Of a DNA stretch of 38,743 nt, positions 17,298 through 25,888 are shown piece after piece. Position numbers and translations under genes: made by a program. How positions within the stretch are numbered: the first letter of the stretch is position 1; each line of letters begins with the position of its first letter. Source of the DNA: a virus. The DNA lies in the IMG/VR virus record IMGVR_UViG_3300042343_001635, positions 1 to 38,743 of that record; one strand, given 5' to 3'. The notes beneath the pieces were generated by a model. It ran no database searches and was not told where the DNA came from. It saw only the letters and a program-made list of their open reading frames with translations.

Positions 17298-18751
17298 TAG
17301 TAAAATCCCCCATCAACATTTAACGCAAAGGATGCGGTTATAGAATACGAACTACTTATAGGTGTTCCATTTTCCCATACACCTGCATTATATACCAACG
17401 CCTGCCCATTTGTGGGGGATGTAATAGTTACATTTGTTAAATCATCCAAAGTAGTTACAGCGCTTCCACCACCACCAGCTGCACCAACATTATTATAGCC
17501 AGCAAGAAAAGCATCTTTTTCTTCAATAAAATATGGCGATTCATCATTTAGTGAATTTACAAATTCTACTTTTATATCATTTAAATCATTTTCCTTTTCT
17601 GCTTGATACACAAAGGTATGTGTAGACTGTGTAAAATTTGTTGCAATGTTTGAGTAAATATCTGTTATAGATGAACTAATTCTAGAACTTAAAATTTTTG
17701 TACCAACAAATTTATATTGGTTAGTTGTCTCAAATGATTTTGGTCTAATATAAACATTTATTTTATCAACATTACCAATTATTGGATTAACATCTTTTAA
17801 GGTGATGTGTAAAAGTGATTGTAAAAATTGTGTTTGCGAACCTGTTGTAGGAACTTCTATTGTAAAACTACCTGTTGAAAATGATGTAAATGTTTTTAAT
17901 ATAGATTCAAGTTTCGTTGTTACCGATGCGGTTAGTGGATTTGAAACACGCGCTGTTTTACCATCTATCAAAGATTGTACAGAAGCGGTATAATTTATAG
18001 GTTTTAATAATCCAGCCGAAGCTTCTGCGGATGTTATCGTTGGTGATAAAGTTATATTCTGTAAATTAAAATATACTTTATTTCCAGCCAAATTAGAACC
18101 AAAGTTATATGATGATGTTGTTGGTAATCTTAAAAATACATTTTCACCACTAAAATCTGAAGAATATACGATGGTTTCATTTATAGATTCACTAACCAAT
18201 AATAGCTGACCGTTTTCGTCTGCGAAATTTAAATAAGATGAAATAGATTCTGATATTGATATTGTAGGTAATTCATTATTGGAGAATAGAATAGGAGATT
18301 CCGACCTATAATTTCTAGTTATTGGTATTTTTCTTCTCCACCGTATGTTTATAGTATTTTTAAACTCATCAGGTATTTCTTCACCATTTTCAGTTCTATC
18401 CGCAATACCACATATTATTACCTCACCAACCCCATTTGGGGTATTGTACATATCATTTCTTTGACCATACACCCACACCGAAATATAGCGTGATAAATCG
18501 CCCGGCTCATAATCAGGTATTTCATAATAAACCGATTGACCGTTTACATCTAAAATTTCAATAAATAGTTCAGAACCTGGCTGTAGTGTTACTCTGCTTG
18601 GTTTTACCCTAACGCCATTTTTTCCTCTACCAAAAAATTTAGGAAATTCGGTTATACCAAAATATGCTTCAGAAGTTAATGAAGTATCTTCAATATAAAC
18701 TGGTACTGATTCTAAATTTTGTTTAAACCGTCTTTTAAGTTCTAATGACAT
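17297..18751 (-). CDS. Virion appendage protein, 484 residues
   Basis: This protein has no enzymatic motif. The N-terminal half (YFGITEFPKFFGRGKNGVRV, PGSELFIEILDVNGQSVYYE, YISVWVYGQRNDMYNTPNGV) forms beta domains of a kind seen in baseplate or long-fibre proximal proteins. The middle has threonine- and serine-rich strands. The C-terminal tail (DDLTNVTITSPTNGQALVYN, then WENGTPISSSYSITASFALN) is the modular motif common at fibre ends. It is the first gene of the fibre block, right after the recombination nuclease. A strong ribosome site (GGGAGA) precedes the ATG and a TATAAATA box lies 51 bases upstream. A baseplate-proximal fibre is the best guess. Confidence 0.78.
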   Translation of the reverse strand: MSLELKRRFKQNLESVPVYIEDTSLTSEAYFGITEFPKFFGRGKNGVRVKPSRVTLQPGSELFIEILDVNGQSVYYEIPDYEPGDLSRYISVWVYGQRNDMYNTPNGVGEVIICGIADRTENGEEIPDEFKNTINIRWRRKIPITRNYRSESPILFSNNELPTISISESISSYLNFADENGQLLLVSESINETIVYSSDFSGENVFLRLPTTSSYNFGSNLAGNKVYFNLQNITLSPTITSAEASAGLLKPINYTASVQSLIDGKTARVSNPLTASVTTKLESILKTFTSFSTGSFTIEVPTTGSQTQFLQSLLHITLKDVNPIIGNVDKINVYIRPKSFETTNQYKFVGTKILSSRISSSITDIYSNIATNFTQSTHTFVYQAEKENDLNDIKVEFVNSLNDESPYFIEEKDAFLAGYNNVGAAGGGGSAVTTLDDLTNVTITSPTNGQALVYNAGVWENGTPISSSYSITASFALNVDGGFY

Positions 18752-18766
18752 TCATTTCTCCCATAA

Positions 18767-21700
18767 CTATAAGTATTTTATTGAAGAAAAAGAGTTTATT
18801 TTATTTATATCAATTATCTGGTCTACCATATCCCTCGTTTTATCTATGTGGGATATCGTAATAATAAAATCAAATTGAGTTTTTAAATAATCAAATAGCA
18901 AATACAAAGAATTAAAATTATCAGTATCCAGTGAACCAAACCCCTCATCAATAGCGATAAAGTTTGGACGGGGTAGGTTGGATATACTAATTAATGCGGT
19001 TCTGATTGCGATTGAACTCACAAACTTTTCCATACCACTTGTCAACTCTAATGGCCAATACTTATCATCTCCATAGCAAATATATGAGTTGATGTTTTTA
19101 CCATCGGTATCTAATATGATTTGGAAATCCACTATAGGTTGAAGAATATTGTTAATTTCAATCTCCAACGTTGGTAATATTTCTGCTATCAATCCATATG
19201 GAATACCATCCCGCTTAACTGCTGATAAGTAGTGTTCGTATCCATTATACTTTAATTCCATTTGATTTAATTTTTTTACAGATTCATTTACAGACTCAAT
19301 TGTATTTTTTTGAACACGTAACTCACCCAACAAATCTATTAAATCGGTTGTAACCTTATTTAATTCGGATTGAGTTTCCAATCTTTTTTGTTTTAGTGAA
19401 TTAATTTCTTCATTAAGTTTGATGTTGAATTCAACCGATTTTTCTTGCTTTTTGGCTTTTTCAATGTTCGCAGATATTTTTTCGTATTGAGATTCGTATT
19501 GGTTATAATCGGATTTAGAATCATTTAATTCAGATAAAAGATTGTAGTATTTGCGGTTTACCTCTTGCTCTTTTTCTTTGACCTGATTTACCTTATCCAA
19601 CTCCGTTTTTACATCACACCCCTTTTGTGTTTGAACTTTTTCTGATAGTTCGGTTTCTAATACGGATATCTTTTTAGTTAGTGTTACTATTTTAGTTTCC
19701 AATTCCAAACTTTGCTTTGCAAATGGAGTGTTTTTATTTTTAACACAATGTTCACAATTATCATCGTATGTAAAAGAACCAATACCATCCAAATGCTTTT
19801 TGGTATGTGATAGTTCAATCTGATACTTTGATATGGTTTGTTTTATTAATGCGATATCCCGCTCTAAAACACGCCATTCATTATCTTTTGCTTTTAATTC
19901 ATCTAAATCATACTCTTTATAGAACTCGCCAATTCTTTCAAGCTTTTCCTCTAATGGTTTTACTTGGGATTGTAACTCCCTTATATTGGATGATATTGTT
20001 CCTATAGAATTCCTACAATCTTTTAATTCGGCATTTAATAACTCTAAGTTCAGATTACCATCCACCACAATTAACTTTGCAGACTTATCCTCAATTTGGT
20101 TGTGTATATTGTTAAGATTAGTTTCAAAATTTATTTTTTTGTTTTCCAAATCAGAAATAGAACCTGTTATAGATTGAGATACTAATTCGGCCTTAGCCAA
20201 CTTTGTTGGAAAATCTTGCCCCTTATAATCTTTCAGTAAGGTTGATAACTCCTTTATTTCTTCACTTGCTACTGAATACAATTGCTCAAACACATCCATA
20301 TCCAAAAATTGAGCAAGTAACTCTTTTCGTTCTTTTTGTGATTTATCAATAAAACCACTATTGTTAAATTGAGTTGAGAGAGCAGTCAATATGAAATCAT
20401 CATATGTTCCTACATACTGCCTAATAACTGAATTTGTATCTCTTCTTTCATCACCATTCAAACTTTCAATATCACCCATATCATTGAATGTGTAAAATTG
20501 AGTATCAACTTTTACAGTTCCCTTTTTGGTGGATTTATTTGCGGTTCTCTCAATTACATAATCCCTGCCATTTAGTTCAAAGATAAACTTACAATAAAAA
20601 TTGTTTTTAGAATAATTCATCACATCAACTGCTTTTGATGTTCGGGAGCACTTATCAAAAATACAAAAGGATAAAGCATCCCACAAAGAAGATTTACCAC
20701 TTGCGTTGGGAGCAAATACACCATACGCCCCTTTCATATTTTGAAAGTTTATATAGTTATCTTCCCCATAAGAAAACATATTTGAGAATTGAAATTCTTT
20801 TGGAATCCAAACCGAACTCCGAATTGCATGAGGATTTACAATCTTTGAGTTTATATCAGCGTTTATACCTTTGACAACTTCTAAAGCTTCTGAATCAATA
20901 CCAAACTTTTGGGTCAAATAATCTTCCAATAGTTTATTTTGAAATCCAACATCCCTTACATTATGTAGAGTTATATGTTCTCGTTTTCCAACTTCGTTTG
21001 TAGATAAAACTTTCTGAATACTTAACTCTTCTATTTCATATTTCTTTTTTAAAGAAGATACAATTTTATTCAACTGTGATGTGGTTGTATCTTTAACCCT
21101 TAATCTTAATCTTGGCTTTGGGCAAATGTAATTATTTGATACGATTTTACCATCTTCAATATCAATAGTTCCATACCCATACGCATTCTCAATATGAACG
21201 AATGTGGAGGACTTTGTTGGTACATCCCATACCAATATCCCATGCTCAGGATAAATTGATTCTGAGTGGTTCTGTGTAATCAGGGAGCCTGGGTACTTTA
21301 TAGTATCCACACCTGATACTGAATTATTGGGAACATGGATATCTCCCAAAAGAACAATATCATATCCTTTAAAAGAATCCACCGTAACTTTTTTGTTATC
21401 AATCTTAAATCCATGCTCAGTTTGTATTCCATCAACGGGTCCGTGATAAAGAGCGATTTTAAAATCCCCATCAACGCCCGAACTATTTGTAAATCCATCC
21501 GATGAATCGAATACTGATTTGTGTGCGAATACGATGCCACCAAACTCAAAGGTTGTAGTGTTTTTGTAGTAATATAAGTTTGGGTGATTTAAAGCATCAA
21601 CAATTGGTGATAACGCATCTAACCGAGAAGGGTTATTTAGATTTGCATCGTGGTTGCCAGGAATTAAAATGGTGGGCATGATATCCGATAAATTTCTCAA

Positions 21701-21907
21701 AAAGTTTTGAGTCATATGTACCACCTCCGGCGTCATATCGGTTTTAGCGTGAACTATATCCCCAGCTAATACAATAGCAGAGTCTTCAGTTACAACTGAT
21801 TTTAAGTAATCATATAAACGATTAAAAACTAAAGAATACTCTTTATGTCTTTTTAAGTTTCGTATATGAACATCAGCAATATGATAAATCTTATTTAACT
21901 TTTTCAT
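18767..21907 (-). CDS. gp47-gp46: Fused gp47-gp46 recombination nuclease/ATPase (Mre11-Rad50/SbcD-SbcC type)
   Basis: This single 1046-residue ORF combines two proteins that T4 makes separately (gp47, 339 residues; gp46, 560 residues). Residues 1 to ~350 are a calcineurin-type nuclease: IADVHI (D12, H14), GD at 49-50, GNHD at 84-87, and later YHGPVDG and LLGDIH. From ~residue 370 a Rad50/SMC ATPase follows: Walker A GVFAPNASGKSSL (~400), long coiled coil, zinc hook CEHC (~720), signature LTSGMEKF (~957), Walker B FIAIDEGFGSLD (~987) and a switch histidine in TISHIDKT (~1020). All key motifs are present, so both halves look active. In T4 this complex resects DNA ends for recombination-dependent replication. 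The ATG overlaps the primase stop (ATGA) and has AGGAG upstream. Confidence 0.95.
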   Translation of the reverse strand: MKKLNKIYHIADVHIRNLKRHKEYSLVFNRLYDYLKSVVTEDSAIVLAGDIVHAKTDMTPEVVHMTQNFLRNLSDIMPTILIPGNHDANLNNPSRLDALSPIVDALNHPNLYYYKNTTTFEFGGIVFAHKSVFDSSDGFTNSSGVDGDFKIALYHGPVDGIQTEHGFKIDNKKVTVDSFKGYDIVLLGDIHVPNNSVSGVDTIKYPGSLITQNHSESIYPEHGILVWDVPTKSSTFVHIENAYGYGTIDIEDGKIVSNNYICPKPRLRLRVKDTTTSQLNKIVSSLKKKYEIEELSIQKVLSTNEVGKREHITLHNVRDVGFQNKLLEDYLTQKFGIDSEALEVVKGINADINSKIVNPHAIRSSVWIPKEFQFSNMFSYGEDNYINFQNMKGAYGVFAPNASGKSSLWDALSFCIFDKCSRTSKAVDVMNYSKNNFYCKFIFELNGRDYVIERTANKSTKKGTVKVDTQFYTFNDMGDIESLNGDERRDTNSVIRQYVGTYDDFILTALSTQFNNSGFIDKSQKERKELLAQFLDMDVFEQLYSVASEEIKELSTLLKDYKGQDFPTKLAKAELVSQSITGSISDLENKKINFETNLNNIHNQIEDKSAKLIVVDGNLNLELLNAELKDCRNSIGTISSNIRELQSQVKPLEEKLERIGEFYKEYDLDELKAKDNEWRVLERDIALIKQTISKYQIELSHTKKHLDGIGSFTYDDNCEHCVKNKNTPFAKQSLELETKIVTLTKKISVLETELSEKVQTQKGCDVKTELDKVNQVKEKEQEVNRKYYNLLSELNDSKSDYNQYESQYEKISANIEKAKKQEKSVEFNIKLNEEINSLKQKRLETQSELNKVTTDLIDLLGELRVQKNTIESVNESVKKLNQMELKYNGYEHYLSAVKRDGIPYGLIAEILPTLEIEINNILQPIVDFQIILDTDGKNINSYICYGDDKYWPLELTSGMEKFVSSIAIRTALISISNLPRPNFIAIDEGFGSLDTDNFNSLYLLFDYLKTQFDFIITISHIDKTRDMVDQIIDINKINSFSSIKYL
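18802..18809 (-). promoter_or_regulatory. Candidate T4-type late promoter box before fibre block
   Basis: The coding strand reads TATAAATA here, within the last codons of the fused nuclease and 51 bases upstream of the 484-residue structural gene. That is the canonical T4 late -10 box in sense orientation, at the point where early-type genes give way to fibre genes. It could also be chance within AT-rich coding sequence. Confidence 0.35.
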
Positions 21908-22848
21908 TTTCTCCTAAACATTTTATACTCCACTAAACTTAACAAATTCAATTCAGGTGTATTGTATATTTTTGTGTTTATCTTATCGTAACCTAATTCA
22001 GATGCGTCCTCCGAACCCAACTGAACTAAGTGAACTTTAATCCCCCAACCCATTAGTTTTTCGCATAGTTGGATAGAGTTATTAATAGCATCGGAATCTA
22101 AGCAAACATAGATACGGGACACTTTTTTATCTAAAATTTTCTTTTCTAATTTAGGTGGAATGGTTTTACCAAAAATAGGAATTGCGTTTCTACGAATTGC
22201 GATTGCATCAAAAACACCCTCACAAATAACAATTGGTTCATTCCAATTCACATACAAATCAAACCCAATAATATCTTTGGATACTTTTGGATTTTTATGC
22301 TTTTGTGGTGTATCATAAAAAGCCCTACTAACAAAGTAATTTAACATACCATCTGAATCGTATGAGGGAATAATAATTTTATTACTATATTCACCCTCAA
22401 CACAATACCCCATTCCATACTTAACAATATCACCAGGTCGGATTCCCCTACCTAAAATGTAATTTAAGGCGTGCGAATAAATAACGGACTTGGATGATTC
22501 CCAAAGAGGAGTAAACTCTTTTGGTAGTTGAACAAATGTTTGTTGTTGTGTTAATTGTTCAGTCGGTTGTGTGTATTTTCCAATGTTTCTGAAAATAGAA
22601 TTGTATTCATCCCATATTTGCGAAGATACATTTAGTTTTTTAAAGAGAGAACGAATCGTTTTTCCCTTTTCATCCGATATCCAACAATGCCAAGGGTTAT
22701 CACCAGCAGCCGTTGTTTTTATGTTTATTTCAAGCTTTGGTTTGTAATGTTCGGCAAATGGTGAATAAAAAGCATAGTTATCCCCAGTGGTTTTTTTACT
22801 TTTACCCAAAACCCGTTCTAATAACTCAATCAATCTTTCTTCTACCAT
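21904..22848 (-). CDS. gp61: DNA primase, T4 gp61-like (Toprim)
   Basis: This 314-residue protein is close to T4 gp61 in length. The Toprim core is clear: IVICEGVFDAIAIRR (~residue 208) with the catalytic Glu, then IYVCLDSDAINNS (~252) with the DxD metal site. A typical upstream core is present (YILGRGIRPGDIVKYGMGYC, NKIIIPSYDSDGMLNYFVSR). In the N-terminal domain the zinc-ribbon ligands are largely replaced: S29, A32 and S58 stand where Cys is expected, and only C55 remains in WHCWISDEKG. It would synthesise RNA primers for lagging-strand replication together with a helicase encoded elsewhere. It overlaps the Mom-like gene by 23 bp and the nuclease gene by 4 bp, so one transcript is likely. 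Confidence 0.93.
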   Translation of the reverse strand: MVEERLIELLERVLGKSKKTTGDNYAFYSPFAEHYKPKLEINIKTTAAGDNPWHCWISDEKGKTIRSLFKKLNVSSQIWDEYNSIFRNIGKYTQPTEQLTQQQTFVQLPKEFTPLWESSKSVIYSHALNYILGRGIRPGDIVKYGMGYCVEGEYSNKIIIPSYDSDGMLNYFVSRAFYDTPQKHKNPKVSKDIIGFDLYVNWNEPIVICEGVFDAIAIRRNAIPIFGKTIPPKLEKKILDKKVSRIYVCLDSDAINNSIQLCEKLMGWGIKVHLVQLGSEDASELGYDKINTKIYNTPELNLLSLVEYKMFRRK

Positions 22849-23440
22849 TTCTTAAATCGTAAGTATAAATATACTTTGGTAAGTTAGTAATTATTTTTAC
22901 ATTCTCATCACCCGCTTTGTATCTCCTATTTATTTCAACCCCATAAGGTCTATCCAACATAGAAAGGGTTCTAATGTGAAATGATTTACCATCCACCTCC
23001 AATGATTTTGATGGAGATGTTTCACCTAAATAATTAAAATTAGAAGCACGATAGATAACCCCCTTATGCCCCTGATTTTGGTCTGCGTAACTTATTATAT
23101 ATTCCCAATCGGTATTTTTTTGTAACCACTTGATTGTTTTAGATATAAAATAGGATTCAGCGTTTTTTGGTGTATCATCTACCAAACACAACCTCCGTAA
23201 CTCCAAAACCTTATCGGGACGGGATGGGTGATATGTCTGCCCAGCAGATGGACCTGCGGGGCGTGTGTAAATACAAACCCCAATTATTTGGGGCATACCA
23301 AAATTTCCTTCCCTAAGTAGAATAAATGCGTGTTTTGTTTGTATATTTACATAATCAGAGTAGTGCCACTTTTTCAAAAAGGCACGAATGTTCTCATTAA
23401 ATGTAGTATGTTCTACTGTGTATGTTTTTACTAAACCCAT
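22826..23440 (-). CDS. Mom-like DNA-modification acyltransferase (GNAT fold)
   Basis: The product resembles phage Mu Mom and its relatives, which use a GNAT-type fold to add a carbamoylmethyl group to adenine N6 and so protect phage DNA from restriction. Numbered from ATG 23440 (204 residues), visible elements are WHYSD (~25-29), a strand IIGVCIYTRPAGPSAGQTYH, LELRRLCLVDD (~78-89) with KNAESYF, and SYADQNQGHKGVIYRASNFN (117-136). A longer reading to 23449 would need a TTG start three codons upstream. The ATG is preferred, although neither start has a Shine-Dalgarno sequence. It sits between endonuclease I and primase. Whether it modifies DNA or acylates something else cannot be decided here. 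Confidence 0.78.
   Translation of the reverse strand: MGLVKTYTVEHTTFNENIRAFLKKWHYSDYVNIQTKHAFILLREGNFGMPQIIGVCIYTRPAGPSAGQTYHPSRPDKVLELRRLCLVDDTPKNAESYFISKTIKWLQKNTDWEYIISYADQNQGHKGVIYRASNFNYLGETSPSKSLEVDGKSFHIRTLSMLDRPYGVEINRRYKAGDENVKIITNLPKYIYTYDLRNGRRKID
22864..22871 (-). promoter_or_regulatory. TATTTATA element upstream of primase
   Basis: An exact octamer within the end of the Mom-like gene, 15 bases before the primase start. It is embedded in a perfect dyad, AGTATA-TT-TATACT. The position suits a promoter for primase and the fused nuclease. Role inferred from recurrence. Confidence 0.35.
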
Positions 23441-23468
23441 TCTACACAATATACAACATAAAAGTTAA

Positions 23469-23888
23469 TTATCCAAATAAAAATGTTTTGGGTTCTTCAT
23501 TTACCCATTCTATTGGAACTTGCTTCGTAGCCCACTTAAAACCATTTTTATCTGCCCACATACCATATGTAGTTTTTGACCTTTTATTTAATTTTGCGTT
23601 TGGGTTCTGAAATACAATTCGTATATCCAAATCAGGCTTTTGGGCTTTTATTAGTAGATGTTTTTTTCTATCCTCTAAAGTAAACCTACCTTTTGTTTCT
23701 ATGAAAATACCATTCGGTAATCTGAAATCAGGTTTGTATGTATGATTTGTTGCGGGTTTAGTGTATTGTATTTGGTGTTTTTCGTATTCACCATCAATAC
23801 CTATTTGTTTTAATTCTTCCGAAACTTTATCCTCTAAACCCGAGCGATGCCCTTTGGTTCTTTGGATGTGACCCCAATTTTTTGGCAT
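23469..23888 (-). CDS. Endonuclease I, T7 gp3-type Holliday-junction resolvase
   Basis: This 139-residue protein is close to T7 endonuclease I (149 residues). All four catalytic positions are present with one residue offset: E19 (SGLEDKVSEEL), D54 (YKPDF), E64 and K66 (GIFIETKGRF). The flanking DRKKHLLIKAQKPDLDIRIV block and the C-terminal KQVPIEWVNEEPKTFLFG are also typical. It resolves branched DNA, including four-way junctions. T4 uses the unrelated gp49 for this, so a T7-type resolvase in a T4-like genome is a replacement, as seen in some marine T4-like phages. The start lies 2 bp after the stop of a structural gene and a TATTTATA element is 26 bases upstream. Confidence 0.93.
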   Translation of the reverse strand: MPKNWGHIQRTKGHRSGLEDKVSEELKQIGIDGEYEKHQIQYTKPATNHTYKPDFRLPNGIFIETKGRFTLEDRKKHLLIKAQKPDLDIRIVFQNPNAKLNKRSKTTYGMWADKNGFKWATKQVPIEWVNEEPKTFLFG

Positions 23889-23890
23889 AA

Positions 23891-24775
23891 TTAATCTATA
23901 TCAAATTTTACATTTATAAATAAATCCGTAATTGTACTTTTCTTTAACGGAACTCCCAACTTTGCAACAGCCATCATTTCTTCATCATCATTATATAACC
24001 CAATGGTTGTTATGTAAGGTGAAAATGTAGAAGAGGTTGTAAATCCAGCTCTCGTTCCATATGAGCCGCTGATAATTGATGTTGGGTGGATAGATACATT
24101 AAATTCATCTTTTCCAATATGACAAAGTAAGCTAACTTCTTCTATTGCTTTAGTTGCTTTATAGTTTACAGTAAACCCTTTATTGGATGTATAATCCCAA
24201 TTACCATTACCCAAAAAGGTGTGTTGATTATTAGAACCAGTATTTGTCATAACAATCAACCCCTGTTTATAAAAAACATAACCATATGTCGCAGATGATG
24301 AAACTATAGTTCCCCATTCATCTTCTACTTTTACATCCGTATAGTATCTATAATTTGTAGTTGAGCCTGAATAGTTTGTTATGTTTACGGATGATGGTTT
24401 TATTTCAAACCCGTATCTATAAACAGGAATAGATAAAACTGATGCAGTATCATATAATTTTATCCTAACATCATCTGCAAAGTACAATTGATTAAGGCTT
24501 TTCCATAAACTTTTTTGATAAACACCACTTAACCCATCGTATGTAGAACTTTGTGTTAAATCGGTGGATGTAAATTCAAACGCGCCACTAACAGCAGGTT
24601 TTATCGCTCTTAATGTGGATACTCCAAATGATGTATAATGGTTTGAATCCGTTACCTCATAGCTTTTATGGGTAATAAACTTACGTTCTTGTGAAAATAA
24701 TTGGTCTATTCTTTTAAACCCAATACTAATAGTTTCGGAATCACCACCCCTTAATACAATTTTTTTTTCTGCCAT
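23891..24775 (-). CDS. Structural protein, paralogue B of tandem pair
   Basis: This 294-residue protein has a C-terminal signature SPYITTIGLYNDDEEMMAVA followed by KLGVPLKKS and NVKFDID, almost the same as the end of the preceding gene at 24789-25862. The rest is beta-rich, with aromatic strands such as RYYTDVKVEDEWGTIVSSSA and NYKATKAIEEVSLLCHIGKD. The N-terminus is MAEKKIVLRGGDSETISIGF. Proteins with this ending occur among uncharacterised virion proteins of T4-like marine phages. Position between the baseplate genes and the DNA-metabolism island fits a baseplate or neck component. No Shine-Dalgarno sequence is visible, and 13 bp separate it from its paralogue. Confidence 0.8.
   Translation of the reverse strand: MAEKKIVLRGGDSETISIGFKRIDQLFSQERKFITHKSYEVTDSNHYTSFGVSTLRAIKPAVSGAFEFTSTDLTQSSTYDGLSGVYQKSLWKSLNQLYFADDVRIKLYDTASVLSIPVYRYGFEIKPSSVNITNYSGSTTNYRYYTDVKVEDEWGTIVSSSATYGYVFYKQGLIVMTNTGSNNQHTFLGNGNWDYTSNKGFTVNYKATKAIEEVSLLCHIGKDEFNVSIHPTSIISGSYGTRAGFTTSSTFSPYITTIGLYNDDEEMMAVAKLGVPLKKSTITDLFINVKFDID
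23915..23922 (-). promoter_or_regulatory. TATTTATA element upstream of endonuclease I
   Basis: An exact octamer in the last codons of the 294-residue gene, 26 bases before the endonuclease I start. It coincides with the switch from structural to DNA-metabolism genes, where a separate promoter would be useful. Role inferred. Confidence 0.35.
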
Positions 24776-24788
24776 TAATCATTACGAT

Positions 24789-25862
24789 TTAAAAATCTAA
24801 TTTTACTTTTAAAAGAATCTCATTAGCAAACGATTTCAAAATAGGTTGCGATAGTTTTGCAACTGCTAATAATTCATTTGGGTCATTATATAATCCAATT
24901 GTAGTAATATATGATTTTGGGTCACTAACAAATGTTGGTTGAGATAATGTGTAAACACCATTTGCCGAAGATGTTACATAAGATGGGTTGTTACTAAAGT
25001 TAAACTTACTGTTTCTAACTCTTAAAAAGTAATAAGTAGATTTAACTTCTTCTTCATTTCTGGCTTTAAATGCGTTATTGGTTGAATCAACTGCCGCTGA
25101 CCTACTAATAGCAGAAAATAACTTAAATGAGTTGTTCCCATTTGCATTTGATGCAGTTGCGGTAGTCATTGATGCGGATACATCTAATGCGGTACCTGAT
25201 AATACAATTACACCTCGTTGTGGGTAAACACGCCCATAAGTTAAAGTAGTAGAAGGAACACTTACACCAGATGATAATGAACCTGAAACAACATTATAGT
25301 ATTCTTGTTCAGCGGAATTTAATTGTGCTGTATCATCGGAATCATCTATTAATTTTATTTGCTTACCAGAACCACTCAATGTCAATTCCCAGTTTCCTCT
25401 ATCTAATTTATCCTTTAATCTACTTCTTTTGAAATTGATAACATAAATTGAGTTTTCTTCACCCACACCTGTGAAATTGAATTTTGTGGTTGATGATGGT
25501 AAAAGTGTTTGTTGATATTGTGCATAAATTGCACGAGATGGTGAATCGGCAAATCCAATACCCGCAGCAGTAGAACCAATAGAACCACTACCCAAAGCAT
25601 GTCCATAGGCTACTGAAAACTGAACTTCTCTTGTTGAATCACTACCAACTTTATCGTAAACATCATAATAATATTGACCCGATGAAGCGCTTTGTGCGGA
25701 TGATGTAAAGAATGTAGCCAATGATGCGGCATTACCGCTAAATAAACCACGTGTTATTCTTTGTGAACTAGATGCGGTATCATCGGTTGTTATTCGTTCA
25801 AATGTAAAAAGCGAACTTATTGGGACCACCCCACTTCCCAATTGTATTGTTTTAGTTGCCAT
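24789..25862 (-). CDS. Structural protein, paralogue A of tandem pair
   Basis: This 357-residue protein starts MATKTIQLGSGVVPISSLFT. It shares the C-terminal block SYITTIGLYNDPNELLAVAK, LSQPILKS and KVKLDF with the downstream gene, so the two arose by duplication. The middle contains VQFSVAYGHALGSGSIG, KFNFTGVGEENSIYVINFKR and YGRVYPQRGVIVLSGTALDV, the last resembling RYGFxxxPQxGxxVL-type strands of phage virion proteins. No catalytic residues stand out. It is probably a baseplate-associated or neck protein, without a certain T4 counterpart. A weak AGGAA ribosome site precedes the ATG. Confidence 0.8.
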   Translation of the reverse strand: MATKTIQLGSGVVPISSLFTFERITTDDTASSSQRITRGLFSGNAASLATFFTSSAQSASSGQYYYDVYDKVGSDSTREVQFSVAYGHALGSGSIGSTAAGIGFADSPSRAIYAQYQQTLLPSSTTKFNFTGVGEENSIYVINFKRSRLKDKLDRGNWELTLSGSGKQIKLIDDSDDTAQLNSAEQEYYNVVSGSLSSGVSVPSTTLTYGRVYPQRGVIVLSGTALDVSASMTTATASNANGNNSFKLFSAISRSAAVDSTNNAFKARNEEEVKSTYYFLRVRNSKFNFSNNPSYVTSSANGVYTLSQPTFVSDPKSYITTIGLYNDPNELLAVAKLSQPILKSFANEILLKVKLDF

Positions 25863-25888
25863 CTATTTTATTCCTATTTTTTTATGTA

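Noticed and set aside
23441-23449. TTG start adding three residues to the Mom-like protein
   Set aside because: The ATG at 23440 is three codons downstream, relatives begin at a similar point, and no ribosome site favours the TTG.
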